This document shows, in pieces, positions 18,673 to 26,992 of a stretch of DNA of 64,000 bases. This stretch comes from Rhizobium sp. 32-5/1. GTDB taxonomy: Bacteria; Pseudomonadota; Alphaproteobacteria; Rhizobiales; Rhizobiaceae. The notes below the pieces were generated by a model, which did no database searches, was not told the origin of the DNA, and saw nothing but the letters and a program-made list of their open reading frames with translations. Position numbers and translations under genes: made by a program. Where the stretch lies: NCBI RefSeq assembly GCF_029537235.1, contig NZ_CP120638.1, positions 3,040,501 to 3,104,500 on the forward strand, written 5' to 3'. Positions within the stretch are counted from its first letter, which is position 1. The number at the start of each line of letters is the position of its first letter.

Positions 18673-20166
18673 TCAATCGTTACGGTTGCGACGTGCCGGG
18701 AAAAGGATGATATCCCGGATTGACGGCGCATTGGTCAAAAGCATGATCAGGCGATCGACGCCGATGCCAAGACCGCCGGCGGGCGGCATGCCCTGGTCGA
18801 TGGCGTCAAGGAATTCCTCGTCCAGTTGCTTGGCCTTTTCGCCGCGGGCATGCGCTTGCTCCAGCTGTTCGACCATGCGCTTGCGCTGTTCTTCCGGATC
18901 GTTCAGTTCCGAGAAGGCATTGCCGATTTCCCAGGCGTTGCAATAGGTCTCGAAACGTTCGACGAGGCGCGGCTCGCCCGGAACTTCCTTGGCAAACGGT
19001 GAGATATCCTTCGGGAAATGCGTGACATGGCTCGGCTGGATCAGCGTGCCCTCGACCTTTTCCTCGAAGATGAAGGCGAGGCACTCACCCCAGGTCGCAT
19101 CCTTCTCGACTTCGAAACCGGCCGCCTTGGCGGCGTTGCGGGCTTCCTCGTCCGTCTTCATGGCGAGGAAATCGATGCCCGTCGCTTCCTTCACGGCATC
19201 GGGCATGGGCACGCGCTTGAACGGTCCCTTGAAGGAGATTTCCGTTTCGCCGAACAGGAATTCCGTGGTGCCGTGGATGTTCATCGCGAGCTTGGCAAAC
19301 AGACGCTCGACGAGGTCCATGATGTCCTCGTAATCGGCATAGGCCCAGTAGCATTCCATCATGGTGAATTCAGGATTGTGCCGGGTCGAAACGCCTTCGT
19401 TGCGGAAGTTGCGGTTGATCTCGAACACCTTGTCGGTGAGGCCTGATACCAGCGTGCGCTTCAGGAACAACTCCGGCGCGATGCGCAGGAACATGTCGAG
19501 CTTCAGCGTGTTGTGATGCGTCTTGAAGGGCTCGGCAGTGGCACCGCCGTAAACCGAATGCAGCATCGGCGTCTCGACTTCCATGAAGCCGTCGTCTTCC
19601 ATGAAGCGACGAATGCCCGAAACGATCTTCGAGCGCTGCTGGAAGCGGAGCTTCGAATCCTCGTTGGTCATGATGTCGAGATGGCGCTTGCGGTAGCGTT
19701 GCTCGACGTCGGACAGGCCGTGCCACTTTTCCGGCATCGGCAGCAGCGCCTTGGTCAGCATGGTGATCTCTTGCGCATTGATCGACAGCTCGCCGCGCTT
19801 GGTGCGTCGCACGATGCCCGTCACGCCGATAATGTCGCCGATATCGATCAGCGGCAGCAGGTCGCGCGCCTCTTCGGGCGTGGTGTCCTTGTGGGAAAAG
19901 ATCTGGATCTTGCCCCCGGCGTCGTGGATGTCCATGAACATGCCGGAGTTGCGCGAGGAATAGACCCGGCCTGCAACGGTCACCGCATCTTCCGTCACGA
20001 CATCAGCTTCGAGGTTCTCGTATTTCTTCGCCAGCTCCGCATTGGTGGTCGTCCGGTGGAAATGCGCCGGATAGACGTCGCCGATCTTTTCGCGCAGCAG
20101 CTTCAGTTTTTGCGCGCGCACTTCGGTGACATCGGAGGAAAGGGCGGTTTCGGTCTTGTCGGTCAT
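18673..20166 (-). CDS. lysS: Lysyl-tRNA synthetase, class II
   Basis: The protein has 497 residues from the ATG at 20166; the frame is open upstream, but that part is repeat sequence. It has an N-terminal OB anticodon-binding domain (VTVAGRVYSSRNSGMFMDIHD), then class II motif 2 FRNEGVSTRHNPEFTMMECYWAYADYEDIMD and motif 3 GLGIGVDRLIMLLTN near the C-terminus. It charges tRNA-Lys with lysine in the cytoplasm. It lies downstream of gltX on the same strand, separated by a palindromic intergenic repeat. Confidence 0.96.
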   Translation of the reverse strand: MTDKTETALSSDVTEVRAQKLKLLREKIGDVYPAHFHRTTTNAELAKKYENLEADVVTEDAVTVAGRVYSSRNSGMFMDIHDAGGKIQIFSHKDTTPEEARDLLPLIDIGDIIGVTGIVRRTKRGELSINAQEITMLTKALLPMPEKWHGLSDVEQRYRKRHLDIMTNEDSKLRFQQRSKIVSGIRRFMEDDGFMEVETPMLHSVYGGATAEPFKTHHNTLKLDMFLRIAPELFLKRTLVSGLTDKVFEINRNFRNEGVSTRHNPEFTMMECYWAYADYEDIMDLVERLFAKLAMNIHGTTEFLFGETEISFKGPFKRVPMPDAVKEATGIDFLAMKTDEEARNAAKAAGFEVEKDATWGECLAFIFEEKVEGTLIQPSHVTHFPKDISPFAKEVPGEPRLVERFETYCNAWEIGNAFSELNDPEEQRKRMVEQLEQAHARGEKAKQLDEEFLDAIDQGMPPAGGLGIGVDRLIMLLTNAPSIRDIILFPARRNRND

Positions 20167-20211
20167 GGGGTTCGCCTTTGATAGGGCCTGTGTTCTTATA
20201 AGGTCTGTGCG

Positions 20212-20360
20212 TGAGCGCGTCTTCCTCTTCTCCCCAGCGGGGAGAAGGTGGCCCACAGGGCCGGATGAGGGGAGCCGCTTGCTCCGCGGTTTGCCGTGCC
20301 ACCCCTCATCGCCTCGCTTGCGCTAGGCACTTCTCCCCTATGGTGAGAAGAGGGAGCCCC
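20212..20360. repeat. Rhizobial intergenic palindromic repeat (RIME-like)
   Basis: The element opens with CTTCTCCCCAGCGGGGAGAA and ends with CTTCTCCCCTATGGTGAGAA, with GGATGAGGGG and CCCCTCATC as an inner inverted pair. This organisation matches the mosaic palindromes common between genes in Rhizobium. It fills the gap between gltX and lysS and would form a long stem-loop in a joint transcript. Confidence 0.75.
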
Positions 20361-20364
20361 GTCT

Positions 20365-21822
20365 TTACTTTCCGCTGCCCGCCATGCCTGCTGCAACGTG
20401 GGCTGCGAGCTTCAGGCGCTGGCGCACGACCGAGCGGCCGAGGATGGCCATACTGTCGAACAGCGGCAGCGAGCGCGACGAGCCGGACATGGCGACGAAC
20501 AGCGGCGCGACGACGACCTTGAGCTTCTTGCCCATGCGGTCGGCAATGGCGCGCAATTCAGCCTCGATCGTCTCCACATTCCATTCGAGGATCTTTTCGA
20601 GGTCCGGCTGGACGGTGTTGAAGATTTCGACCAGTTCCTCCGGCGTCGATTTCACCTTGGCGAAGGCGGAGGCATCAAGGCCGAGATCCGACTTCAGCAG
20701 GAAGCCCGCGAGATCAGGCAGTTCGCCAAGCTTGGTGATGCGCGACTGCGAAAGCTTCAAGCCTTCTTTCAACCGGTCGTTGTTCATCGCCCAGGCGAGA
20801 ACGCGTCCAGCGAATTCCTCTTCCGAGAGCTTCTCGCGAATCCAGCGGCCATTCAGCCAGTCGAGCTTCTGGACGTCGAAGATGGCGCCGGCCTTGGACA
20901 GATTTTCCGGGTCGAACTTTGCGGCCAGTTCGTCCATGCTCAAGAGCTCTTCGCCCTCAGCGATCTGGATGAAGAAGAGGCCGAGAAAGTTCATTAGCGC
21001 TTCCGGCAGATAACCCAGGGCCGTGTAGTAGGAGATCGATGTCGGGTTCTTGCGCTTCGACAGCTTCGACTTGTCATGATTGCGCATCAGCGACAGGTGC
21101 ATGAACACCGGCGGCTCGAGGCCGAGATACTGGTAGATCAGGATGTGCTTCGGCACGGAAGACAGCCATTCCTCGCCGCGGGCCACATGGGTGATCTTCA
21201 TCAGATGGTCGTCGACGACATTGGCCATGTGGTAGGTCGGCATGCCGTCGGCCTTGAGCAGCACCTGCATGTCGACGGCATCCCATGGAATATCGACATC
21301 GCCATAGACGCCGTCGGTAAACTTGCAGGATCCTTCGGTCGGGATCTTCATGCGCACGACGGTCGGTTCGCCAGCGCTCATGCGGGTCGTGACTTCCTCG
21401 GCCGAAAGCGTCAGGCAGCGACCATCATATTTGGGCGGCTTGCCGGCTGCGCGCTGCGCCTCGCGCATTTCCGCCAGCCGCTCGGGCGTGCAGAAACAGC
21501 GAAAGCCATGGCCGTTGGAAACGATCTTTTCGACGAAGGGAAGGTAAGTGTCCTTGCGGTCGCTCTGGCGATAGGGGCCGTAGGGGCCGCCGATATCAGG
21601 GCCTTCCGACCAGGTCAGGCCGCACCATTTCAGTGCGTCGAGCACCTTCTTTTCGAATTCCGGCGTCGAGCGGGTCGCGTCCGTGTCTTCGATGCGCAGG
21701 ATGAACTCGCCGCCGTTCTTCTTGGCAAAGAGATAGTTGAACAGGGCGATATAGGCGGTGCCGACATGCGGCTCGCCGGTGGGGGAGGGGGCAATGCGTA
21801 CCCGGACTGGTCTGTCTGTCAT
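20365..21822 (-). CDS. gltX: Glutamyl-tRNA synthetase
   Basis: The protein has 485 residues from the ATG at 21822, immediately giving the class I signature APSPTGEPHVGTAY. The KMSKS-type loop appears as KLSKRKNP near residue 250. It loads glutamate onto tRNA-Glu. Alphaproteobacteria often carry two GltX paralogues with different tRNA preferences; which one this is cannot be decided here. The frame is open further upstream to 21978, but that part lacks conserved residues. No frameshift was seen. Confidence 0.95.
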   Translation of the reverse strand: MTDRPVRVRIAPSPTGEPHVGTAYIALFNYLFAKKNGGEFILRIEDTDATRSTPEFEKKVLDALKWCGLTWSEGPDIGGPYGPYRQSDRKDTYLPFVEKIVSNGHGFRCFCTPERLAEMREAQRAAGKPPKYDGRCLTLSAEEVTTRMSAGEPTVVRMKIPTEGSCKFTDGVYGDVDIPWDAVDMQVLLKADGMPTYHMANVVDDHLMKITHVARGEEWLSSVPKHILIYQYLGLEPPVFMHLSLMRNHDKSKLSKRKNPTSISYYTALGYLPEALMNFLGLFFIQIAEGEELLSMDELAAKFDPENLSKAGAIFDVQKLDWLNGRWIREKLSEEEFAGRVLAWAMNNDRLKEGLKLSQSRITKLGELPDLAGFLLKSDLGLDASAFAKVKSTPEELVEIFNTVQPDLEKILEWNVETIEAELRAIADRMGKKLKVVVAPLFVAMSGSSRSLPLFDSMAILGRSVVRQRLKLAAHVAAGMAGSGK

Positions 21823-22205
21823 GATCTTGGCCCGTTTTGACGTGCTCTGAACCTTCGCGCCGAAAGGCTGTTTCCAGTGGCGTAGGGGCAGGCTTGAAGA
21901 GAAGGGAAAGCCCTGGAAGCAGCCGAAACGACCCGAAATTCCGGAATTTCCATTTGGCTCGCGTGAGACCATATTCAAAAGGGTGCGTCAAGGAAAACCG
22001 CGGACGGTCACCTTATGACCGACACAGGTTTTGCAAAACTTGGAACCTTGTATTGCCTCGTCCGTTTGGGTGGAGGGTGACGGACTGTGTCAACCGGACC
22101 TGAGGGAGATGGAGAACGCGGAGATTTTTCCGGTTTCTCTTCACGGCCAACGAAACGGCAGTCGAGCTTCCTACCCCTTCGGCCCGTTACCTCGCGGCGA
22201 TATGG
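21823..22205. other. Intergenic region between gltX and terC terminators; one perfect palindrome
   Basis: No gene is visible. The region holds a 16-bp perfect palindrome GAAATTCCGGAATTTC at 21935-21950, about 113 bases upstream of gltX. It could be an operator, but no regulator is linked to it. The remainder shows nothing recognisable. Confidence 0.45.
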
Positions 22206-22235
22206 AAAGGCCCGGGACTGTAATCCCGGGCCTTT
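22206..22235 (-). terminator. Intrinsic terminator of terC
   Basis: Perfect 12-bp arms AAAGGCCCGGGA (22206-22217) and TCCCGGGCCTTT (22224-22235) surround a six-base loop, 27 bases after the terC stop. Short T runs border both sides, so it may act in both directions. Confidence 0.8.
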
Positions 22236-22261
22236 TCCTTGTTTATCGTCAAGCTGACCTG

Positions 22262-23017
22262 TCAGTGCTTGGGCGCTTTGTCGCGCTGGCGTTTGCGACG
22301 TGTCAGCATGTTCAGCACTTCGACCAGAGCCGAGAAGGCCATGGCGGCGTAGACGTAGCCCTTCGGAACATGGAAGCCCATGCCTTCGGCGATCAGCGTC
22401 GTGCCGATCATCAGAAGGAAGCCGAGCGCCAGCATGACGATGGTCGGGTTCTTTTCGATGAAGCGGGCGAGCGGGCCTGCGGCCACGAGCATCACGGTGA
22501 CGGCAACGACAACCGCGACAACCATGATCGGCAGGTGCGGCGTCATGCCGACGGCGGTGATGATGCTGTCGACCGAGAAAACGAGGTCGAGCAGCAGAAT
22601 CTGGCCGATGGCAGCCGCGAACGTAGTGGTCGCGGTCGAGGATTTGGCGATGAAATCCTCGTCGTGGTCTTCCGGATCGACGCTGTGGTGGATTTCCTTC
22701 GTCGCCTTCCAGACCAGGAACAGACCACCGGCAATCAGGATCATGTCCTTCCAGGAGAACTCGTTGCCCATGATCGTGAAGACCGGCGCCGTCAACTGCA
22801 CGATCCAGGCGACCGTACCAAGCAGGCCAAGGCGCATCACAAGCGCAAGGCCGATGCCGATGCGGCGGGCCCGCTCGCGGCTTTCCGCCGGAAGCTTGTT
22901 GGTCAGGATCGAAATGAAGATCAGGTTGTCGATGCCCAGAACGACCTCCATGATGATCAGCGTGATCAACGCGATCCAGGCAGCGGGGTCTTGCATCAGA
23001 AGCAGAATATCCTGCAT
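22262..23017 (-). CDS. TerC family integral membrane protein
   Basis: The protein has 251 residues from the ATG at 23017, which has GGAAGGAA about eight bases upstream. It contains around seven transmembrane helices with the family's buried acidic motifs: [12 protein letters not shown] near the start and [16 protein letters not shown] in the middle. A charged [12 protein letters not shown] loop separates the halves. TerC/Alx proteins are linked to tellurite resistance and to manganese export during secretion; the metal is not shown by sequence. It is a single gene closed by a strong terminator. Confidence 0.9.
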   Translation of the reverse strand: MQDILLLMQDPAAWIALITLIIMEVVLGIDNLIFISILTNKLPAESRERARRIGIGLALVMRLGLLGTVAWIVQLTAPVFTIMGNEFSWKDMILIAGGLFLVWKATKEIHHSVDPEDHDEDFIAKSSTATTTFAAAIGQILLLDLVFSVDSIITAVGMTPHLPIMVVAVVVAVTVMLVAAGPLARFIEKNPTIVMLALGFLLMIGTTLIAEGMGFHVPKGYVYAAMAFSALVEVLNMLTRRKRQRDKAPKH

Positions 23018-23178
23018 CGGGGTGGTTCCTTCCTCGATCAAGGTGCAGATATGGTGAACCCGCGCTGCCGGGATGGTGCGCGGTTAAAAGACAGTTCTCT
23101 ATGTATGGCGAACAGGCGTCAAGGCAAGCGCGCAGTCGCGCTGAAGTGCTGTGCAATCCGATTAATTTTAGGCTTTTC

Positions 23179-23192
23179 CCTGAAATTTCAGG
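23179..23192. promoter_or_regulatory. 14-bp perfect palindrome downstream of the TetR gene
   Basis: CCTGAAATTTCAGG lies between the end of the TetR gene (23211) and terC (start 23017). It is self-complementary over all 14 bases. It could be a protein-binding site for terC or a short hairpin ending tetR; neither is established. Confidence 0.35.
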
Positions 23193-23210
23193 TCAGGCCG
23201 ATATCCCGGC

Positions 23211-23903
23211 TCATTTCGGTCCATAGGTGGCGAGAAAAATACGCACGCCGGAGGAGACGGTTTTCTCGATATAGGCTGGCTCCGGTGGATCTTCCATCTC
23301 GCCGAAAAGGCGGCGCTTCAACAAGCCTGCCATGGAAATCTCGATGAATTGCCGGGCGGCAAGTTCCGTGTCTTCGATTTCGAGCCGTCCCTGCGCGACC
23401 TGCTTTTCGAGATAGGCCTTGAGAACCGTATAGCCATTCTCCGGTGTCGCAGCAAAGAAGCGCTTGGCCAGCTGCGGCATACGGTCGATCACGCCCACCA
23501 CCATGCGCATGGCCCTGATCGTGTGGTCAGAAGTCATGTGGGTGGTCAACGTCGTGCCGAAATCAAAGAGCGCCTCGTCGATCGGCTCGTGCTCGTCGAG
23601 CGCGTGTTTGATATTGCGGATGACCCGGTTGCGTTCGCGCTCTATAAGCGCTGCAAAAAGGTCTTCCTTGCTCTGGAAATAGACGTAGATCGTGCCCTTC
23701 GAGACACCAGCTTCGCGCGTGATATCGTTCATGCTGGCAGCATCGAAGCCGACACTCATGAAGATGCGCTTGGCGCCGTCAATAATCTGCTCGCGCTTAG
23801 CCGGATCTTCGCCCGCGGCCCTGCGTCCCGGCAGGCAGCGATCGTCACCAGATGCGGCGCTTTCCGTTGGGGTCGTTTGTATATCGTCTTGTTCGGACGC
23901 CAT
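23211..23903 (-). CDS. TetR/AcrR family repressor of the adjacent efflux pump
   Basis: The protein has 230 residues from the ATG at 23903. The N-terminal helix-turn-helix is at about residues 38-85 (AAGEDPAKREQIIDGAKRIF, GVSKGTIYVYFQSKEDLF), and the C-terminal ligand domain includes a helix typical of the AcrR type. It is divergent from emrA, with two palindromic sites in the 129-base gap, so it most likely represses the pump and itself until a toxic compound binds. Confidence 0.9.
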   Translation of the reverse strand: MASEQDDIQTTPTESAASGDDRCLPGRRAAGEDPAKREQIIDGAKRIFMSVGFDAASMNDITREAGVSKGTIYVYFQSKEDLFAALIERERNRVIRNIKHALDEHEPIDEALFDFGTTLTTHMTSDHTIRAMRMVVGVIDRMPQLAKRFFAATPENGYTVLKAYLEKQVAQGRLEIEDTELAARQFIEISMAGLLKRRLFGEMEDPPEPAYIEKTVSSGVRIFLATYGPK

Positions 23904-23925
23904 CAATTTTCTCGTTGTGAACTTT

Positions 23926-23943
23926 TCGAACCGATCGGTTCGA
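23926..23943. promoter_or_regulatory. TetR operator 1
   Basis: TCGAACCGATCGGTTCGA is an 18-bp perfect palindrome starting 23 bases upstream of the tetR ATG. It shares the GAAC/GTTC half-site with operator 2. Its place and symmetry suit binding of the adjacent TetR repressor. Confidence 0.75.
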
Positions 23944-23981
23944 TTTCGCTTGATATGTGGGTAATTCCGCCCTATGTCAAT

Positions 23982-24002
23982 CGAACTGAACGGTTCGGTT
24001 CG
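23982..24002. promoter_or_regulatory. TetR operator 2
   Basis: This 21-base imperfect palindrome has outer halves CGAAC and GTTCG and inner GAAC/GTTC, with one mismatched pair and a single central base. It ends 30 bases before the emrA ATG. It resembles operator 1, so the repressor probably covers both divergent promoters. Confidence 0.7.
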
Positions 24003-24032
24003 AATTTCTCATGTAAGGGCTGGTAGTGCAAC

Positions 24033-25262
24033 ATGTCAGTATCAAGCAATTCCAAGGTATCCCATGTTCGCCCCGTCGGTGAGGATTTTTCTCCTCCTGT
24101 TGACGAGAGCCTCGGGCACGAAGCCAAGAGTGGCGATGAACCGGCACAGGAGTTGAAACCTGCGACATCCGCCGAAAATGTCGCTGCGCCGAAGCCCGAG
24201 CCCAAGCGTCGCAAGATGATCCTGCCCGTGATGGCGCTGGCCGTCCTTATAGCTGGCGGATGGTACGGTTATGACTGGTGGACCACCGGCCGGTTCATGG
24301 TCTCCACCGATGATGCCTATATCGAAGGCGACATTGCTTCGATCTCGCCGAAGGTTTCGGGTTACATCGAAAAAGTCAACGTCGTTGCCAACCAGCATGT
24401 CAAGGCGGGCGATCCGCTGGTTACCCTCGACAAGGGTGACTATCGCATTGCGGCCGATCAGGCCCAGGCGCAGATCGATACGGAAAATCTGTCGCTGCAG
24501 CGGTTCGATGCCCAGATCGCCGGTGCAAAGGCCAGCCTGCAGCAGGCTCAGGCCCAGAAAACCGCCCTTGAAGCGGCCGTGCGCGGCGCCGAAACCACGC
24601 AGAAGCGGGCCAGCGACCTCCAGTCCAAGGCTGTCGGCACGGTCGCTTCGCTCGACAGCGCACAGGTGGCGCTTGATCAGGCGAAGGCAAACCTCATCGG
24701 CGGCGACGCCAATATCGCCGTCGCCAGCGCCAATATTGCCGTTCTGGAAGCGCAGCGCGCGGAAGCGGAAAGCACGGTCCGGTCACTGGAACTTGCCCGC
24801 GACAAGGCGCAGCGTGATCTCGGCTTCACCGTGTTGCGTGCGCCCTATGACGGCATTGTCGGCAATCTCGCTGTGCAGGATGGTGATCTCGTCTCTGCCG
24901 GTCAGCGGCTGGCCGCGCTTGTGCCAGTCGATCAGCTCTACATCGATGCCAATTTCAAGGAAACCCAGATCGCCGATCTGATCCCGGGTTCCAAGGTCAA
25001 GATCCATGTCGATGCGTTCGATGACGAGCCGATCGAAGGCACTGTCGCGTCGATCGCGCCGGCTTCCGGTTCTGTTTTCTCGCTGCTGCCCGCTGAAAAC
25101 GCCACGGGCAACTTCACCAAGGTGATCCAGCGCGTTCCGGTTCGTATTGCCCTGCCGAAGGATGTGCTGGACAGCGGCCGCTTGCGCGCCGGTCTTAGCG
25201 TCGTCGTCGATGTCGATACGCGCACGGCGCCGGGACAGAACATCGCGGCAGTGAGCAAGTAG
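24033..25262 (+). CDS. emrA: HlyD/EmrA family membrane fusion protein of a multidrug efflux pump
   Basis: The 409-residue protein has a proline- and lysine-rich cytoplasmic leader, one transmembrane helix at about 62-82, a lipoyl-like biotinyl domain (STDDAYIEGDIASISPKVSGYI), a long alpha-helical hairpin rich in Ala, Gln and Glu (about 140-260), and a beta-barrel domain (GFTVLRAPYDGIVGN). It would link the inner-membrane transporter EmrB to an outer-membrane channel. It begins 30 bases after operator 2 and is followed by emrB after 36 bases, forming an operon. Confidence 0.92.
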   Translation: MSVSSNSKVSHVRPVGEDFSPPVDESLGHEAKSGDEPAQELKPATSAENVAAPKPEPKRRKMILPVMALAVLIAGGWYGYDWWTTGRFMVSTDDAYIEGDIASISPKVSGYIEKVNVVANQHVKAGDPLVTLDKGDYRIAADQAQAQIDTENLSLQRFDAQIAGAKASLQQAQAQKTALEAAVRGAETTQKRASDLQSKAVGTVASLDSAQVALDQAKANLIGGDANIAVASANIAVLEAQRAEAESTVRSLELARDKAQRDLGFTVLRAPYDGIVGNLAVQDGDLVSAGQRLAALVPVDQLYIDANFKETQIADLIPGSKVKIHVDAFDDEPIEGTVASIAPASGSVFSLLPAENATGNFTKVIQRVPVRIALPKDVLDSGRLRAGLSVVVDVDTRTAPGQNIAAVSK

Positions 25263-25298
25263 CACCAACCGGCATCGGTCGGAACGGAGTCGGAAATC

Positions 25299-26900
25299 AT
25301 GTCTGCTACCACCACTGCCGGCGCGGTTGCTCGCCCGGCCGCTCCTGCCGCTGCCGCAGCGGAAACGATGGATTCGAGACGCCTGATCGCCTTCTTCGCG
25401 ATGGTCTTCGGCATGTTCATGTCGATCCTCGACATTCAGATCGTCTCGGCATCCCTTGCCGAAATCCAGGCTGGCCTCAGTGCCGGCTCCGATGAAATCG
25501 GCTGGGTCCAGACATCCTACCTGATCGCCGAAGTGATCATGATCCCGCTGTCGGGCACGCTCGCCCGCATCGTATCCACCCGCGTTCTGTTTGCTTTCTC
25601 TGCTGCTGGCTTCACCATCGCCAGCGCGCTTGCCGCCACCGCCACGAACATCGACCAGATGATCGTCTATCGCGCCCTGCAGGGCTTCATCGGCGGCGGC
25701 ATGATCCCGTCCGTCTTTGCCGCCGCCTTCACCATCTTCCCACCCTCCAAGCGCGCCATCGTCTCGCCGATCATCGGGCTGGTGGCGACGCTTGCTCCGA
25801 CCATCGGCCCGACGGTCGGCGGTTATCTGAGCCATGCGTTTTCCTGGCACTGGCTGTTCCTGGTCAACATTGTTCCAGGCATCATCGTCACTGTTGTCAC
25901 CTGGAATTTCATCGACTTCGACAAGCCGGAATTGAGCCTCTTCAAGAAATTCGACTGGACCGGCCTTGCGGCCATGGCGGTCTTCCTCGGCGCGCTGGAA
26001 TATGTGCTCGAAGAGGGCAATGCCAATGACTGGTTCAACGACAGCCACATCGTCATCGGCGCCGTCGCGTCCGCCACGGCTGCCGCCATCTTCTTTTACC
26101 GGGTTTTCTCCGTCAGTTTCCCGGTCGTGGATCTCAGGGCCTTTGCCAACCGGAACTTTGCCATCGGCTCTCTGTTCTCGTTCATCATGGGCATCGGTCT
26201 CTACGGGCTCACCTATCTCTACCCACTCTATCTCGGGCGCATCCGGGGCTATGATTCTCTGATGATCGGCGAGACCATGTTCGTCTCCGGCCTTGCCATG
26301 TTCCTCACCGCACCGGTCGCCGGCATCCTGTCGAGCAAGCTCGATCCGCGCGTCATGATGATGATCGGCTTCGGCAGCTTCGCCGCCGGCACCTGGCTGA
26401 TGACCGGGCTGACCGCCGACTGGGATTTCTACGAACTGCTGATCCCGCAAATCCTGCGCGGCGTCGGCCTGATGCTCTGCATGGTGCCGATCAACAATGT
26501 CGCACTCGGCACGCTGTCGCCGGATCGCGTGCGCTCGGCCTCGGGCGTCTTCAACCTGACGCGAAATCTGGGTGGCGCCGTTGGCCTTGCGATGATCAAC
26601 ACGATACTGACGCAGCGCCAGGAAGAGCATTATGCCCGTCTGTCCGAACATGTGCATTGGGGCAATCCGGCAGCCGTCGATCAGTTGCGCGACATGGCTG
26701 CCAACTATTCGTCGCACGGGCTGGACGGAGCGACGATCGCCATCCAGAAGATGTCCGGTCTGGTGCAGCAGCAGGCCACGATCCTTTCCTTTGCCGACGT
26801 GTTCTTCATCCTGACCGTCCTTTTCGGTGCGCTTGTCACGCTTGCCTTCCTGATCAAGAAACCGCAGGCCCTGCCAAGCGGGAGCGGCGGCGGCCACTGA
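25299..26900 (+). CDS. emrB: DHA2 family (EmrB/QacA) drug:H+ antiporter
   Basis: The 533-residue protein has about 14 transmembrane helices. The start shows the DHA2 motif LDIQIVSASLAEIQAGL, and the motif A-like stretch ARIVSTRVLFAFS follows, then GGGMIPSVFAAAFTIFP, with GPTVGGYLSHAFSWHWLF as motif C. It pumps lipophilic toxicants using the proton gradient and works with EmrA. Expression is probably controlled by the divergent TetR. The outer-membrane partner is not in this operon; the channel gene at 7.4 kb is a possible but unproved partner. Confidence 0.93.
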   Translation: MSATTTAGAVARPAAPAAAAAETMDSRRLIAFFAMVFGMFMSILDIQIVSASLAEIQAGLSAGSDEIGWVQTSYLIAEVIMIPLSGTLARIVSTRVLFAFSAAGFTIASALAATATNIDQMIVYRALQGFIGGGMIPSVFAAAFTIFPPSKRAIVSPIIGLVATLAPTIGPTVGGYLSHAFSWHWLFLVNIVPGIIVTVVTWNFIDFDKPELSLFKKFDWTGLAAMAVFLGALEYVLEEGNANDWFNDSHIVIGAVASATAAAIFFYRVFSVSFPVVDLRAFANRNFAIGSLFSFIMGIGLYGLTYLYPLYLGRIRGYDSLMIGETMFVSGLAMFLTAPVAGILSSKLDPRVMMMIGFGSFAAGTWLMTGLTADWDFYELLIPQILRGVGLMLCMVPINNVALGTLSPDRVRSASGVFNLTRNLGGAVGLAMINTILTQRQEEHYARLSEHVHWGNPAAVDQLRDMAANYSSHGLDGATIAIQKMSGLVQQQATILSFADVFFILTVLFGALVTLAFLIKKPQALPSGSGGGH

Positions 26901-26907
26901 CCAAACG

Positions 26908-26935
26908 GGCGGCACGAGCGTGCCGCCACGCTTTG
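26908..26935 (+). terminator. Terminator-like hairpin after emrB
   Basis: Arms GGCGGCAC (26908-26915) and GTGCCGCC (26920-26927) surround a GAGC loop directly after the emrB stop. The following ACGCTTTG is only weakly T-rich, so efficiency is uncertain. Confidence 0.55.
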
Positions 26936-26992
26936 CAAATTTCTGATTTACGTACATCAAAAAATCCTCTAAGGGTTCTTTCCGGAGGAAAC

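Noticed and set aside
22008..23156. A 382-codon minus-strand frame overlapping terC
   Set aside because: It lies in another frame of the same strand as terC, which has clear transmembrane motifs, a good ribosome site and a terminator.
24783..26960. A 725-codon open frame on the minus strand opposite emrA and emrB
   Set aside because: Its protein is charged and low-complexity with no domain, and it mirrors the codon bias of the two real genes; long antisense frames are common in high-GC DNA.
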